Shown here: piece by piece, positions 38,696 to 51,000 of the stretch
Layout of the letters: each line of letters opens with the position of its first letter
Numbering within the stretch: the first letter of the stretch is position 1
Source: Oxyruncus cristatus
Taxonomy: Eukaryota > Chordata > Aves > Passeriformes > Cotingidae
NCBI GenBank assembly: GCA_013399855.1
Contig: VXAY01006782.1
Location: forward strand, 1,640,130-1,704,129
Reading direction: 5' to 3'
Length of the DNA stretch: 64,000 nt
Program-made: the position numbers and the translations under genes
The notes under the pieces: generated by a model
What the model was told of the DNA's origin: nothing
The model's database searches: none
The model's input: the letters and a program-made list of their open reading frames with translations, nothing else

Positions 38696-38926
38696 CTTGC
38701 AGACATTTTTGCTGGATGGCAACTTTCTCCAGTCTCTTCCCGATGAATTGGAGCATATGCATCAGCTCAGCTACGTGAGTCTGTCCTTCAATGAATTCAC
38801 TGACATTCCGGGGGTGCTGGAGAAGCTGACTGCCATGGATAAGCTTTGTATGTCAGGAAACTGCATGGACACCCTGAACCTACAGGTGTTGAAAAGGATG
38901 CCTCATATTAAACATGTGGATCTAAG
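38696..38926 (+). CDS. PHLPP1: PHLPP1 exon E: LRR exon (residues 213-290)
   Basis: The exon lies between acceptor ctaatag and donor gtaggt. It completes the split Asn and encodes LQTFLLDGNFLQSLP, LSYVSLSFNEFTDIP and MDKLCMSGNCMDTL, then HIKHVDL and the split Arg. These are three full repeats and the start of a fourth. The asparagine ladder positions (GN, FN, GN) are intact. It is the largest exon here (231 bp) and symmetric (phase 2 to 2). Confidence 0.96.
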
Positions 38927-40146
38927 GTAGGTATTAGGAAAAGGGGAAGAATAAGTCAGCCTAAATTACTGATGTTGAAATGGCTTCTCCTTTGCTGTCA
39001 GAATAGCCCCTGGGTGTGAATCCCTAGTGTTAGTTCACTGAACCATGTTTCTGGTGGTGTTATGTAACTTGCAGCACTTGCCATGAGTTAGCACTCTTCT
39101 CTGAGGAAGTGGAAGCATTTAGGGGGGTCAGTAGGTAGGAGGATGAGTTTTGGGGGCAATGTTTGCACTAAAAGATCAAACAAAACAGAACCTGGGACAC
39201 TGGTGATTCCTGCAGTTCTTGTTGCTGCAGTGTTAATATAATATAGGTGATAGTCCCTGACCCAAAAAGCTTCTGCCTGAGAGATGAAGCTGCTCTGAAA
39301 ACACAACTGTTACACAGAGGGTAACTCTCCAAAAGCAAGAGTGACAGCAGAACTAGGTGTTTATCCTTATCCTCACTAGGCTTATCCTCAACTGGCTTAG
39401 TGGACCAACAGAAGTTAGTATACCGATTTTAGTGTTATGTTCAGAGCTGGGAATTTGAACTCTTTGGTGTGCTCTGCAGTCTCAAACATTGCTGGGTTAT
39501 AGATAATCTCATTCAGGTGTAACTTGCTGAGTATTGGCAGTGTCAATGCACTGCAGTGAAGATGTGATTAAAATCTGTCCTCTTTATCTGACAGACCCAC
39601 TCATCTTGGGTTTTTGCTTTGTTTTCATTCAACACCCATTTTTGGGTCTCTAAATTTGCTCACTGTGAAACATGGAGAGGCAAGAAACAAATGTATGGGA
39701 ATTCATAAATCTCAATTTGGCCTTTCAGTAAGGCAAGATTCTCCAATATCTGCAGGCTTTTCCAGCACGTGCTCATGATAGAGCAGCAGGAGCTGTAGAG
39801 GTTTTGTTCTTTTCCAAGCTATTGGGCACAAATAACAGCCAGATCATCTTTTATTTTTATAGACACAGTAACAATAATACTTAGCTTCTTGCAGAGCTTT
39901 TCATAAGTAGTTTTCAAAGTAGTTTAGAAAGGAGCTTGGTGTCATAATTTCTTTGTCATGATGGATAAAGCAATGGAGTGGATCCATCCTGTTTCTGAAA
40001 TACCATAACAAGGGGGGAAATATTAAAAATCAACCTTGATCAGAACCTGAAGGTGTACTAGTTTAATCCAGTGCAACTGATTTATTTTAGAGAGAGCATT
40101 GGTACCTGCCATGTAACTTCACCTAATCTCCTTTTTTGTCTGCAAG
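38927..40146 (+). other. PHLPP1: PHLPP1 intron E-F (1,220 bp)
   Basis: This GT-AG intron runs from donor gtaggt to acceptor tctgcaag and is phase 2. It interrupts a leucine-rich repeat between VDL and the following Arg-Leu-Asn. I see no repeat family or other element in it. Confidence 0.92.
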
Positions 40147-40349
40147 ATTGAATTCAATTAGGAGATTGGAGGCTGAGGAAGTAGATTTTCTGCATCACGT
40201 GACCCAGCTGGATCTGAGAGACAACAGACTTGGGGAGCTGGATGCAACAGTTTTTAACAATGTTGAAGTGTTACACTGTGAAAGGAATCAACTGGTAACC
40301 CTCAAAATCAGTGGATATTTTCTCAAAGCGCTGTATGCTTCCTCGAATG
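40147..40349 (+). CDS. PHLPP1: PHLPP1 exon F: LRR exon (residues 290-358)
   Basis: Acceptor tctgcaag and donor gtgagt bound an exon that enters in phase 2 and leaves in phase 1 with the G of a Glu codon. It encodes LNSIRRLEAEEVDFL, VTQLDLRDNRLGELD, VEVLHCERNQLVTL and YFLKALYASSN. These are PHLPP-type repeats, several with the shorter or irregular spacing seen in this family. The open frame continues past the donor for some 26 codons, so intron retention would add a short non-homologous tail before a stop near 40427. Confidence 0.96.
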
Positions 40350-41975
40350 GTGAGTGTGTTTTCAGGGCAGCTGTGGTGTTGTCATCTGACTTCTGTTTTC
40401 ATACCTGGTTCTTTCTGGGATGCTTGTGAAGTGCAGTGCACATAATCAGGATGCTCTTGACATTACCCTGGATAAAAGGGTTTCACATGTACTGTGTCGT
40501 GCTACCGGCAGTTCTGAGCTTCAGATGTGACTTTTAAATAACACTGGGCTACTGATTTTTGAGGTCTAAAAACTGTGAAAACCTTACAATTTGGGCTGAA
40601 ATTCTTCTCTGTGTCAGTACGAAGGGTTCTTCAGTTTGTCATTTGTTTTGGTTTATTAATGTGTTGCTTTACTAAGGCCAATAAGAAATTAACTGCTTCT
40701 CCCTGCATTGAGAAAGTTTGAACAAGTGGCCATTTGTGAGACAAACCAATGCAATATATATTTTACTACCAGTTCTTGCTCCCTACTCTGGGCAGAAAGC
40801 TACAGAATCCATGAGTAACTTCATTTGTATTTGATAATAAAAATAATGCCAGGTGAATAACTCCTGTGTTTTCTTTATCGCATCTGTTTGGTCTGTCTCT
40901 GGAAACTGCTATTACTTAAAATAATCAGTTTGCACCACGATTTTTATTGCTTGGAGTAGTTCGGTATGGAATAAAGAAAATGCAAGAGAGCTATGAATTT
41001 GATGATCAGTCTGAACTGCCTTTAAAAGGCTGTCATCTTAGTGATATCCAAGCCTGTACCTTCATTAAGTATTCATACCAGGATCTTTGTAGCTAAGAAA
41101 AGTTAACATAATCTGAGCATGTGCTGCTCAATGTGGGCTGAGAATCAAAGTCAACCCATACCTTGCAATGAGCTGCCTGTTTGGTCTTCCTGTTTCTCCT
41201 GGTTATCCTCTCTTTGCACTCTCAGCCACCTTGTTTTAGTCTTACCTTCCAAAGAAACTGTGATGCTGGTTACAGTCTCATTTTAGTGCATTTTTCTGTA
41301 GGCTTAAATAAATGTCTCGTTTGTTTTTTTTTTAAATGTTAATACTAAGAATTAGCTATCTAAAAACCTGAGGTTATGAAGTGTATTTTGATTGCTTCAG
41401 TAATAACATTGCTAGCAGTACTCAAGATGCTATGAAAGGTCTGTAAGGCTGTCTGCAGCTGGGAACTCCACAGGCATGCAAAGGCTATTGTAACGTGTTG
41501 AAAAATACTCTGGATCTTGCCATGACTTAGAGGATTCTGTGGTATCCTGTAACTGGCTGTTCCAGAGTGGGGAGTTTTCTTTCCCATATCTGTACCACTA
41601 GTGACCAGTGAAAAAAAAGTAGAGCAGGTTTGTGACTGACTCTTCTGGGCAGAGGGCAGCGGAGGTGAAGTTACAGCTCTGTGACAAAAATGGAAAAATG
41701 AGAATTTGCCATTAAACTTTTAAAATCCTCCAGTTCCTCCTCTCTGATTAGTTATGCAGTTTCTGTTATAGCAAGCAAAATTACTAGACCAAATGTGCTA
41801 AGACATGATAAAGAAACAGAACTGGGTTGACAGAGGTCCAGGTCTTACGAAGTTTTTTAGATTATTGACTTGGTCTGAAATCTCTTGGTGTTAGCTCTTA
41901 AAGTAATTCTTATGGAACAGTCATTTAGGTGCAAACCTTTATCACTGCTTTTGTTTTATGTATTTTTTCCCCTAG
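40350..41975 (+). other. PHLPP1: PHLPP1 intron F-G (1,626 bp)
   Basis: This GT-AG intron runs from donor gtgagt to acceptor cccctag (preceded by tattttttcc). It is the only phase 1 junction between visible exons. No repeat or other element was recognised. Confidence 0.92.
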
Positions 41976-42036
41976 AACTTGTTCACCTTGATGTGTATCC
42001 AGTTCCTAATTGCCTGGCTTATATGGATATTTCTAG
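41976..42036 (+). CDS. PHLPP1: PHLPP1 exon G: 61-bp LRR microexon-like piece (residues 358-378)
   Basis: This is the smallest exon found: two bases completing Glu, 19 codons, and AG of an Arg. It encodes LVHLDVYPVPNCLAYMDIS, part of one repeat and the beta strand of the next. Acceptor cccctag and donor gtaaga are both strong. It goes from phase 1 to phase 2, so skipping it alone would shift the frame. Exons F and G together (264 bp) are frame-neutral. The DVYPVP motif is shared by PHLPP1 and PHLPP2. Confidence 0.94.
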
Positions 42037-43943
42037 GTAAGACTATGTTTTTTTCCTGGATGTGTATATCAAAGACTCTTATGGAATAATGACATACACT
42101 GGTATCTTACTGGGTGGGAGTGGGGGCAGGAGTTGGACCTTGGGGTGTGAAAAAACTGATTTTCAGAGTTAGAGCATGGGCTCGTTTTCTACTGGTCAGT
42201 TCTTCTCTTTATCGATTCCCTTTTTTTCCCTTTTTTTTTTTTTTTTACTGCCAAAGGCAAAATGTGCCTTTATGGTTAGAGGAGAAGAGTTTCCATGATT
42301 TAAATATTTCCTATCTTACAGAGTTATAAGACGGTGATTCAAACATACACCAATCTGAGACATGTGCAGGAGTTACTTTCTGGATATGTCTGCATCGTAA
42401 GCCCAGCGTAGGTGATGGTTTGATAGTTTACTCATCAGTTTGGCAGCTCCTGCAGCTCTTCGTTGTTCTCCGCAGCCCTGGCTGCTGCAGAGATGTCTGC
42501 AGTTGCCATTTGAAGGCATACGTAAATTTCATCTTAATGAGGAAGGTGGGATAAGGGAAGAAATGGAAAAGGGGGTGGTTTAGTTTGTTTTACAGTTTCA
42601 GGACTGAATCAGGAAAACATTTATACGTGTGCTTAATGGCTGCCTTATTTAAGAAATTACTCATCTGCATTTGAAGGGATAATCTCATTCATTAAAAAAC
42701 CTGCTTAAAGCACTCAAGCTATTGCGGATGATCATAACAATTAGGGAGTTAACATGGGCTAGTGGCCATCAACTTCAAAGTTTCATCAACTTTGAGTTAC
42801 CCACATTGTGCACCTAAATGTAAGCAGTGGTGTGACTAAATAAGTGGTCTGTTGAAAAGCGATTTTTGTAAAGCTGTGTTCTCCACTTACATTTGTAAGT
42901 GAAATTGGTATAGAATGCATGATTTTGATCACAAACCCCTTTTTGTGCTTCATTTCAGTGATGGCATTGTAACTAAATGAGTAGAGTGTCTTTAGCTTTT
43001 TGGCTTGCTTGGAATTTGGGAAATCTGCTTGAAGTCAGAAAGGAAGCTATCTGAGCTTATTGCAAGAATAAACTAAAGGATNGGTCAGAAAGGAAGCTAT
43101 CTGAGAAGAGAGACTGGGTTGCTATTGCATACTGTAGTTAATCCTATTGCAAGAATAAACTAAAGGATACAAGTACATGATTTATGTTGGTGCTTTGTAA
43201 TTCCTGAACTTCAGGTCTGAGAGTGCCTAACTATTATTTGATGCCCAATTTTGCTTCTGTGTATGCTAACTGAAGTAGTGGTTATGTGAAGGCATATGCA
43301 CACAATCTCCTCCATGTATCTTGTGCTGCTAATTTTTGTCTTAAAGGCAGGATACAGGAGTGCCCCAGAGTTGCCTATGTGCATGTTTTCAGTACAATAT
43401 TTGGAAAAAGTTGCCTCTGAGACCTTAATTTTCAGCTTTAGCTTCTGTGAAAATAAATGCAAGAAAAGCAAAACAGTTGGCTTTAAAAATACACCAAAAA
43501 AAATTCTCTCTATTCAGTGAGATAGCTAAAGAATGGTAGAGTGGATTTTGGGATTAATTTTATGAGGGATCAAAGAGGTGTGTTTCGACTGTCTAGGGTG
43601 TGAATATCTTCTCAGAAATTTTCTTCTGCATGGAGAGACTTCATTTTTGGTACTCTGATACTCTTAATGCTTCCATGATAATTTGGAAGCAGTTTTTTCC
43701 ATTTTCTTAGTGACTACACGTGTAGGGAGATAATTCTGTTAGCTTTCCTGCCCCCCTCACTCAGGAGTTGACTGCACTGGTAGTGCCCTTGCAGAAGGAG
43801 GAATGATACAATGTCATAGGAAAAATGCCATGTAGCAGATTTGTTTCCTGCAGGTCTCTGTATCTCCCTTGAGGCTCTATACTTAACAGCCTTTACATCT
43901 AGATCATAATTTAGTTACACCTCTTTGTGTTCTTTATTCATAG
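42037..43943 (+). other. PHLPP1: PHLPP1 intron G-H (1,907 bp), contains an assembly gap
   Basis: This phase 2 intron runs from donor gtaaga to acceptor attcatag. It has a long T run (about 42231-42246) and a single N at 43082 flanked by duplicated sequence (separate entry). The true length of this intron may differ from the printed length because of that join. Confidence 0.9.
43034..43168. repeat. Duplicated segment around a single-N gap
   Basis: Left of the N at 43082, gtcagaaaggaagctatctgag (43034-43055) is followed directly by a block ending aataaactaaaggat (43058-43081). Right of the N the same two blocks recur (43084-43105 and 43145-43168), but separated by 39 extra bases (43106-43144). 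This pattern fits two overlapping contigs or two haplotypes, one lacking the middle piece, placed end to end with a one-base gap. A genuine tandem duplication is less likely but not excluded. Confidence 0.85.
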
Positions 43944-44039
43944 AAATCACCTGGAAAACCTGCCTGAGTGGGTGTGTGACAGCAGGAAACTGGAAGTGTT
44001 GGATGTTGGCCACAATCAGATACGTGAGCTGCCTGCCCG
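43944..44039 (+). CDS. PHLPP1: PHLPP1 exon H: LRR exon (residues 378-410)
   Basis: Acceptor attcatag and donor gtaagt flank a 96-bp symmetric exon (phase 2 to 2). It completes an Arg and encodes NHLENLPEWVCDSRKLEVL and DVGHNQIRELPA, ending in CG of another Arg. This is the end of one repeat plus one full repeat with the usual NxxLP-type turn. Skipping would remove 32 residues in frame. Confidence 0.96.
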
Positions 44040-47000
44040 GTAAGTCTTGCAGACCAGTTGCACAATGTGGTACAGGATAAGCAATTCAGAAATAATTGCT
44101 GATTCAGTGTTTAGCTTGTTCCAGTGACTGTCAGGGCTGTTTTATCTTTTGTTTGATTTTATTTTTACCTTGTGGGGTGTCGTCATGCCTCAAGCTTCCA
44201 CCCAGCCTTTATTCTTTTACTTTCATGCAGAGAAAGTAGTGCCTTTGAACTTCAAGTGGAAGTTTTGAAGCTGTTCATGTGGCTGTTCAGGCAGTTTGTT
44301 TGTTCATTTTTAATATTGAATATTAAATATTTACAGCTGTAACTTTGCATGACAGTTAGAGATCCAGAACTTGTAACTTAGTTTCAGTGATGCCTCCAGA
44401 CTCCAGTTCATAGCCGTGTTTGAGTGAAAAAGGGTTAAAGCCGTATCAAGCAAGCAAACTCCTGCAAACAGAACGATTGCCTTCACTTCAAAGATGATCT
44501 CTTTTCTAGGAGTCTAAACTTAAAATTGATAAATACAAATGATAAAAAAAAAGTGAGCAGGAAGCAAAATAGGAGTTCAGTTTAAATAATGAACGGATCT
44601 TACCAATATTTTTTCTAGAGGGACCTGTTCGAGGTGAGTATAATGGTCAGGTGTGGCATTGAGAATTTTTAAATTCCTGCCGTCATTGGAAGAGAGCTGT
44701 CATCCTTGACTGTTCACACACTTCAAAAGAGAAGTTGTGAAAGAGGGAGAACATACTAGCTAGGCACAAGGAGTGAAAGTACATGGGGATATGCAGAGCC
44801 ACTGAAGATGGTAGGCAGCTAGTATATCGCGAGCTAATAAATATTTTCCTTAACGACTGTACAGCACAGAAGAGCATCAGAAACCAAGAACAGTTTTCTG
44901 TGGGTCAGATGACTGTGTAATGTGGTGTAAACTTGGCAATTTTAGTGTCAGAAATGGGGAGAAAATAGATTTCAGAAATGTGGGCAGAAGAGGATATGAG
45001 GTGATTTACCAAGCAAACTAACAGGCTAACATGGAGACTACTAATCCCTTTTTTTTTCACACAAAGTGAAACCATGCCTACTCAGAAGGTGGGGGTGCAA
45101 AAGTTCATTTCTCTTTCATTTGCACTTCATAACAGCCAGGACTATCAAGGCATACCGGATATCTCTTGGAGATTAATGATTAGCTGAAATTAGGTACAGT
45201 CAACATCCCACTTGTCTCTCCTGCCATCTTATCATTAACCCCAGGAAACAGCTTATCTTTGAAAGCTCTTCTTTGTAGTATGTGTCTAGATAGCTTAGCT
45301 CCTAATAAGTCAGTTCAGTTTTAAAGCCCTGTTCCATTCGGAAGACAGGCTTTGAATATCTGTTAGACTTTAGGGAAATTTGGGTCTGGACTCAAATGCA
45401 AATGGCTCAACAGTAGGTCACACACCTAAGTATCAAGTAAATACAAGCGCTCAGTGTGTTCATGTGCATTGCTGTGTGCTTTTCTTTCTGCATGGAATAG
45501 CACCCTGAAAACCTGTGAAGTGAGTGAGCAGGGCTCTCCTGGGAGGCTACTTGCAGTTCTTGAACAAAAATGTTCAAGCTTTGAGTGACCAGCAGTTTCC
45601 GGGAAGGGTGAAGGTTGCACCTAATCTAAACAAACTACAGTTGGTGCTGTGTGTTTGCCTCTTGAAACGGAAAAATAATCCTTGAAGGCAAAGGGTTGAA
45701 GCAGTTAAGACAGAGGATTCTGTACTAATGTTTGTCTCAATTAAAGAAAATGGGAACAATGTCCTCTGAACCATAATGCAACCATTTCAGCTTTAAAACT
45801 ACTGAAAAATAACAGAAAGGGTACTTAGTCTTAGCTATACTGGACAAATGCATAAAATTGATGTTGCCAAAGATTCCCCAAAGAGAAAGGAAATAAGAGT
45901 TGCCATAATGACCTTGTTGCCACCAGTGAATAGATATTTTTGTTTCTTTTTGTATGATTTTTAGAAAGGTCTATTTGTATTTAACATTGTGTAATCTCAA
46001 AGAGTCTTACTAGAGGAACTGGTTGAATGCTTACACCAAACCATGTTTTCTCAGAAGATGCTGGTGCTGAATGATGTGCTTGTCTTTAGAACTTACGGAT
46101 TCCACCAAAACTTTCAGTGGGAATTGGGCAAGTGGGAAAGCTGCCCATATGGAAGAGCAGTTCTGGCATCCTGGTTCCATGCCCAGTTTAAGAACAGGAT
46201 GTCCCAGGCTCATGAGAAGCTTGTTTAGTTAAATGCTGATGTTCAACCTCTTTTCAGGCATCTCAGTTCCTTTGGTGCTTGTGTAACTTAAAAAATAAGA
46301 GAAAGCAAATTAAAAAAAACAAAAAACAAACAAAAAAAACTAACTCAAAAAACCACCAAAGACTTACTCAGTTCTTCTGAAATATGGAAAAGCGAAACGT
46401 TGAATTTTTTGCCATGATTTGAACTTCTAAAAATTTTAAAATGGCACTCTCCTCACCCATCAGAAAAAAACCCAAAGTGATATTTTTTTTTTGTTTGTTT
46501 GTTTCTGCTTTCTCTTGCAATGTTTGGTGTTGACAGTACCGGCCAACCTTGATTAGGAAAGGAAATAGAATAGAAAGGCAAATCCATAACTGAGAGAGAT
46601 TTTCAGGTAAAAACAGAGTGAAGCAAAAATGATTAAATAACAAAAACATAATAGATAGTCGTATCACTATGGTAAGGTTTTTCACCCTGTGTTGAGCCTT
46701 CTGGAATGATACAGCTGGCTGTTGACTTGTATCCGTGGTCATAACGCAGGCAGTCGGGCCAGCTGAGATAACTGTTAACACTGGCGTGCAGACACAGAGC
46801 ATGACTGTATCTGTCAAGGGGAAAATACTCTGCGTACTTGATTGATTATTTTGGCACAATAATCCAGTGACGTGATGTATTGTAGGGAAGGGGCAGGGAG
46901 GGTCTTTATGTGTATTTGGGTCATTGTGACAGAGGGAAGAAGATTTTTACATTAATGCTGAGTAATTTGAGCGTATTTGATTGAAGCAGGTCAGCATGTT

Positions 47001-47874
47001 GCATGGGCTCGCCGGATTAAGCAGTGCAGTAGTGGGCATGTAAGACAGGTGGCAGATAAAGAATAATCGTTTTTTCTTAATTTGCTGAAAGTGGTTTCTG
47101 TTCAAAATCAAGAGTTGTTTCATTTTTGGTGTCTTTTGGTGTGGATTTTAAACTCCTTATCACATTGTTTATACCGCAAATTTTACCTATACTGTGTGAT
47201 CAGAACAGCTATTTTTCTCTTCATGTTGCCCTCTTCTCCCCACCCTTTCTCCCCCAGACCCGTAAGAAATGGAGCAAGGGGGTTGGGTCTTGAGGTCATC
47301 TATCGCTTGCAAAAGCTCAAGAAAATAAAGCCGATTAGATAAATTTCATTTGCCGTAGAACTGGAAAGGAGACTTTATGTTATTCTGGTATTAACAGAAA
47401 AGAAAAATTGTGAGGGTGGGGAATTGCTTTGGATTGTGAGTCAGCACATGATGAGTAGAGCACTATGAAGCTTGTGGGGTAACTGGTGATTTCACCCCCA
47501 CTTCTGAAGTTCTTGCATTAGCTGGGGGATCCCACATGTGCAGATTTCTGCAGCCTGTATTAGCAATTACCTCCTTCACGGTCGTGCTTCTATATTCATG
47601 TTTTATACAGTGCAGTAAAATTACCCTTTGTCACTACTTGCACTCCTGAATCATCCGCAGACCTCCTTCCCTGTCTCTGAACAACCTTTTCAAGAAGTTG
47701 GTGGAGAGTGGGAAGACATTCTTGGATCTGTGCATAATTAATACCGTGTCTGCTAATCATAATCAGTTGTCTGAATCACTTTCTTGTAAGGAACTGTGCT
47801 ACCGTATCTAAATTATCAAAGAAACTCTTCGGTTTACGTTTTTCTCATTTTTGGTGTTTTTTATTTCTCTTAAG
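44040..47874 (+). other. PHLPP1: PHLPP1 intron H-I (3,835 bp)
   Basis: This phase 2 GT-AG intron runs from donor gtaagt to acceptor ctcttaag. It contains an A-rich, A/C-biased tract (46289-46360) with poly-T just downstream (about 46484-46502). A minus-strand open frame of 163 codons (46368-46859) shows no domain I recognise and is probably chance. Confidence 0.9.
46289..46360 (+). repeat. A-rich / A-C low-complexity tract
   Basis: This is mostly A with single C interruptions (aaaacaaaaaacaaacaaaa pattern). It resembles the reverse complement of the T/G-rich tracts elsewhere in the gene. Confidence 0.8.
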
Positions 47875-48030
47875 GTTGTTTTACAACAGTAGCTTGCGTA
47901 AGCTGCTGGCAGGACATAACATGTTAGGAAGGCTACCAGATCGGCTCGAGCGAACACAAGTGGAGGTCCTGGACGTGCAACACAACCAGCTCCTTGAACT
48001 ACCATCTAACCTGCTTTTGAAAGCAGACAG
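47875..48030 (+). CDS. PHLPP1: PHLPP1 exon I: LRR exon (residues 410-462)
   Basis: Acceptor ctcttaag and donor gtaatt bound a symmetric 156-bp exon (phase 2 to 2). It encodes LFYNSSLRKLLAGHN, LGRLPDRLERTQVEVLDVQH and NQLLELPSNLLLKAD, with Arg completed at the start and Ser split at the end. The two repeats have GHN and QHN at the asparagine position. The donor lacks the common G at +5 (gtaatt), so it is the weakest GT donor in the window. Confidence 0.95.
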
Positions 48031-51000
48031 GTAATTATAAAGAAATTTTATCTTTTTTGACTTGAACTTGATGAACCTTGCTTTGTGTGTTACTTCCTAA
48101 CTCAAAGGGTAATCTGAGGTTCCCCTAATTTGAAAGTTGCCAAACCTTGTGTGGTAAGAACACGTCTGTCCAACTCACCAAAACATATTCTTTTTATTCT
48201 GGTTTTTGTTGCCTTATATGGTTGCTTCTTTTTTCCCACCAAGCTCCTACTGAACACCTACTTCTTGAAATCTAGCTGTAAAGTGAAGCACATGCTATTT
48301 TCTACTACATACACTGAGATGGCTTAGTGGCAGTTTCTTTAAATACATATTTCTTAGGCTTGTTTGATGGAGTGTGAAAGCTTTTTTTCTCCCTTCAGTC
48401 AGAGGCTAGAACTTATTTATACCTGTCAAACAAAACACAATCTCTGCATAAGGCTGTCAGAACAATTCAGTTATTCCCCTGTCCTTGCTTAGTGAATTTT
48501 TTTTTTTATACTTTTCAAATATTTGTCACTAATTTAGCTGGTGTCACCACTTGATTTGCTTTCTGGATTCTTATTTTTCTGCTACTGTTTCTTTAATATC
48601 AGAGCCTCCATAGCTTTTTTTCTGGGTATGAACATATCCTTTAGGTTTGATTGAAATATAGGGGGATGGTGGATAGGCTGGCCCTGCTTGGTGTCGGCGT
48701 TCCTTGCACCTCTGCGCTTCCACATATAGTCATGGGATTTCTGAGTGCTCAACACATGCATAATTTAACAGACAGTGAGATTGTGTGGTGTGGGGTTTTA
48801 TTTTTGATCCTAGCTGTGATAAAAGGAATGCATAGCTCCTGGCTTTTTTGAGAGGTGGAGAAGCAAAAGGGATGGTGATCCTGATGGCAGAGCTCCTCTC
48901 CCAATTACAAGTATTGCAAAACCCCTACTTTTATCCTATTGTTAATTCTGTTGAGAGCCTCTGGTTAAATTTCCTGGAGAATTAGGTTGGTGGTTGAGAT
49001 GCTTTCTAAATAAACTCTTTTAACTGTCCCGAGTTGAAATTCATGTCTGTTTTCTTGGAAAGGATAGAAAACTTAGAGTAGGTTTCAGAGAGCTACTGGT
49101 ATATTTGAGAGCAAAGAGAGAAATTATTTTGTGGAATTTCTATTAATAGCAGGTTGTACTTCTAGGATGTAGTTTAGTGCAGTTTTGGCAGAGAGAGAAA
49201 CTGATTTTTTTGTACTGCAGCTCATCTGTAGACAGCTTTTTTTCTTTTCTTGTGATGCCAAAATGAACAAGTACTGGCTAAAACCAGGATTGGGGGTAGG
49301 TTCCCAGAAGTTTGTTAGTGTGTGCTGAGAAGAGCTAGAATTAAAGAATTATATAAAATTATATAATAAAATTTATATTATATTAAAGAATATATTGAAT
49401 AACAGTATTAAATGGCTGATTTGGGCTTGGGGATTTGGACTTGCAACTTTTGAGCAGTACAGGGCACGTGTTTTCCAAGTCTTCTACGGGTCTTAAAAAA
49501 AGTCATGCGCCATCACAGGAGATAAACAGAGCTTACCCACTCTGGCATCTCATCACCACTGCAGCCTCCCTCGCTTGTGGTGTAAAAAGCAGTAGTAAAA
49601 GCAGTTGTCTTGGGTAGGGTTTTCCCCATTGATCCCTACCCCTTAGCCAGTTTAGATGACACAGCTTGCAAATAGCTTGTCCATGCTGGTGCTCCTATGA
49701 CTGCTACGAAAGTGAGAACTGTGAAGGAAAACAGCAGTACAGATTAGTAGATTAGCGTGCAATGTCAGAGCTTTAGGTTTGGAATTTCCTACAAGAAAGG
49801 TCTTCCTTTTTATTTTGTTTTCAAATGCTTGCATCTTGTCAGCAGCAAAGTGTCAACAGAAATAGGTCTGGGCCAGGGAAAGATGTTCAGGGGATTGTTT
49901 TGTTTTAAAAAGGTAAAATGCTTCTCTTCTCCAAGCAGTCCCTGGGAAGCACAATCTGTACTGCCAGACGTGCCAAGAGAACTGGCTTTCCTGAGTGATC
50001 TGCTGTGGTCTCTACCCAGCGTGTAGTGTTGGACAAATTACTTTACCTTACAGAACTTTTATCTCTGCATAAAATGACTTACCTTTTGCAGCCTTAGAAA
50101 GATTAGTTTTGGGTTTTTATGAAAGGTAGTCAGGTTTGTGCAACTGACAGATGATATCTTGTCTGGATATGAAGTCTCATGCTGTGAATTATAAATGCTT
50201 TTCTTTCTCAGTCCTGAATATTTGACAAAGTGGGTGTGAAGAGCCTTGGGCGAACTTCAGCTCAAGTGCTGGTGGGCTTTGACATCTAGAACATCTGAGG
50301 AAGGGAAGGAAATTGGTGCCTGAAGAGAGAATATCACTTTCACCAAAAAAACTCTGAAAAAAATGCTGAAAAACCTCAGTTTTCTTCATAGAAGAATCTA
50401 TGAACATTGATTTTTCTGCCTTAATCTTTAAAAAAACAATGAGAAGATGTCATTTTCTGCTGAAGAGTATAATTAAGGATATTTTGTTGGTCTGCTTTTG
50501 AATTCATTATATTTTTAAAACTGTTAGTCGAGAAGAAATTGAGGACTAGCCTATGAAACATTTCTCTGACCAAAACGGTACTTGGTTCTGTTTATTGCAC
50601 TGAAAGTATGCACATCTTGATCATGTTAGCAAGAATTTCTCTTGTAGGGTGGGGATTTTCTTGGCAAGATGAGCGCCACAGAGGCAGCCAGATAATCTCT
50701 TCATTTCTCATTACCATATGCTGGAAAAACAGAGAATTCATGCAAGTGCTGCAGCTGATGGTGAAAACTCCCAAACTGAGTCCTGAGCCTTTCTTCGTGC
50801 ACCTACATTCCTGAAGCCTTTTATTGCTGTTCACTGCTGCCTCTGCTGTGTTGTGATGCCTTTTCCGCTGTCTGACTCTCAAACAGACTTTTTACTGCCT
50901 TCCTTGAGCAGCTTGCAGCAAACTACTGTTTAATGGCATCAAAACCGTTGTACAAAGTGCTCTTCAGAAAAGACTAGTAAGCATTCAAGAGCTTTAGCTG

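Noticed and set aside
42775..42795. Short inverted repeat tcaaagtt / aactttga
   Set aside because: Eight pairs around a five-base loop is common by chance in AT-rich sequence.
46368..46859. Minus-strand open frame of 163 codons inside intron H-I
   Set aside because: No recognisable domain and irregular composition; it includes a Lys/Asn-rich part from the poly-T region. Chance frames of this size are expected in 64 kb.
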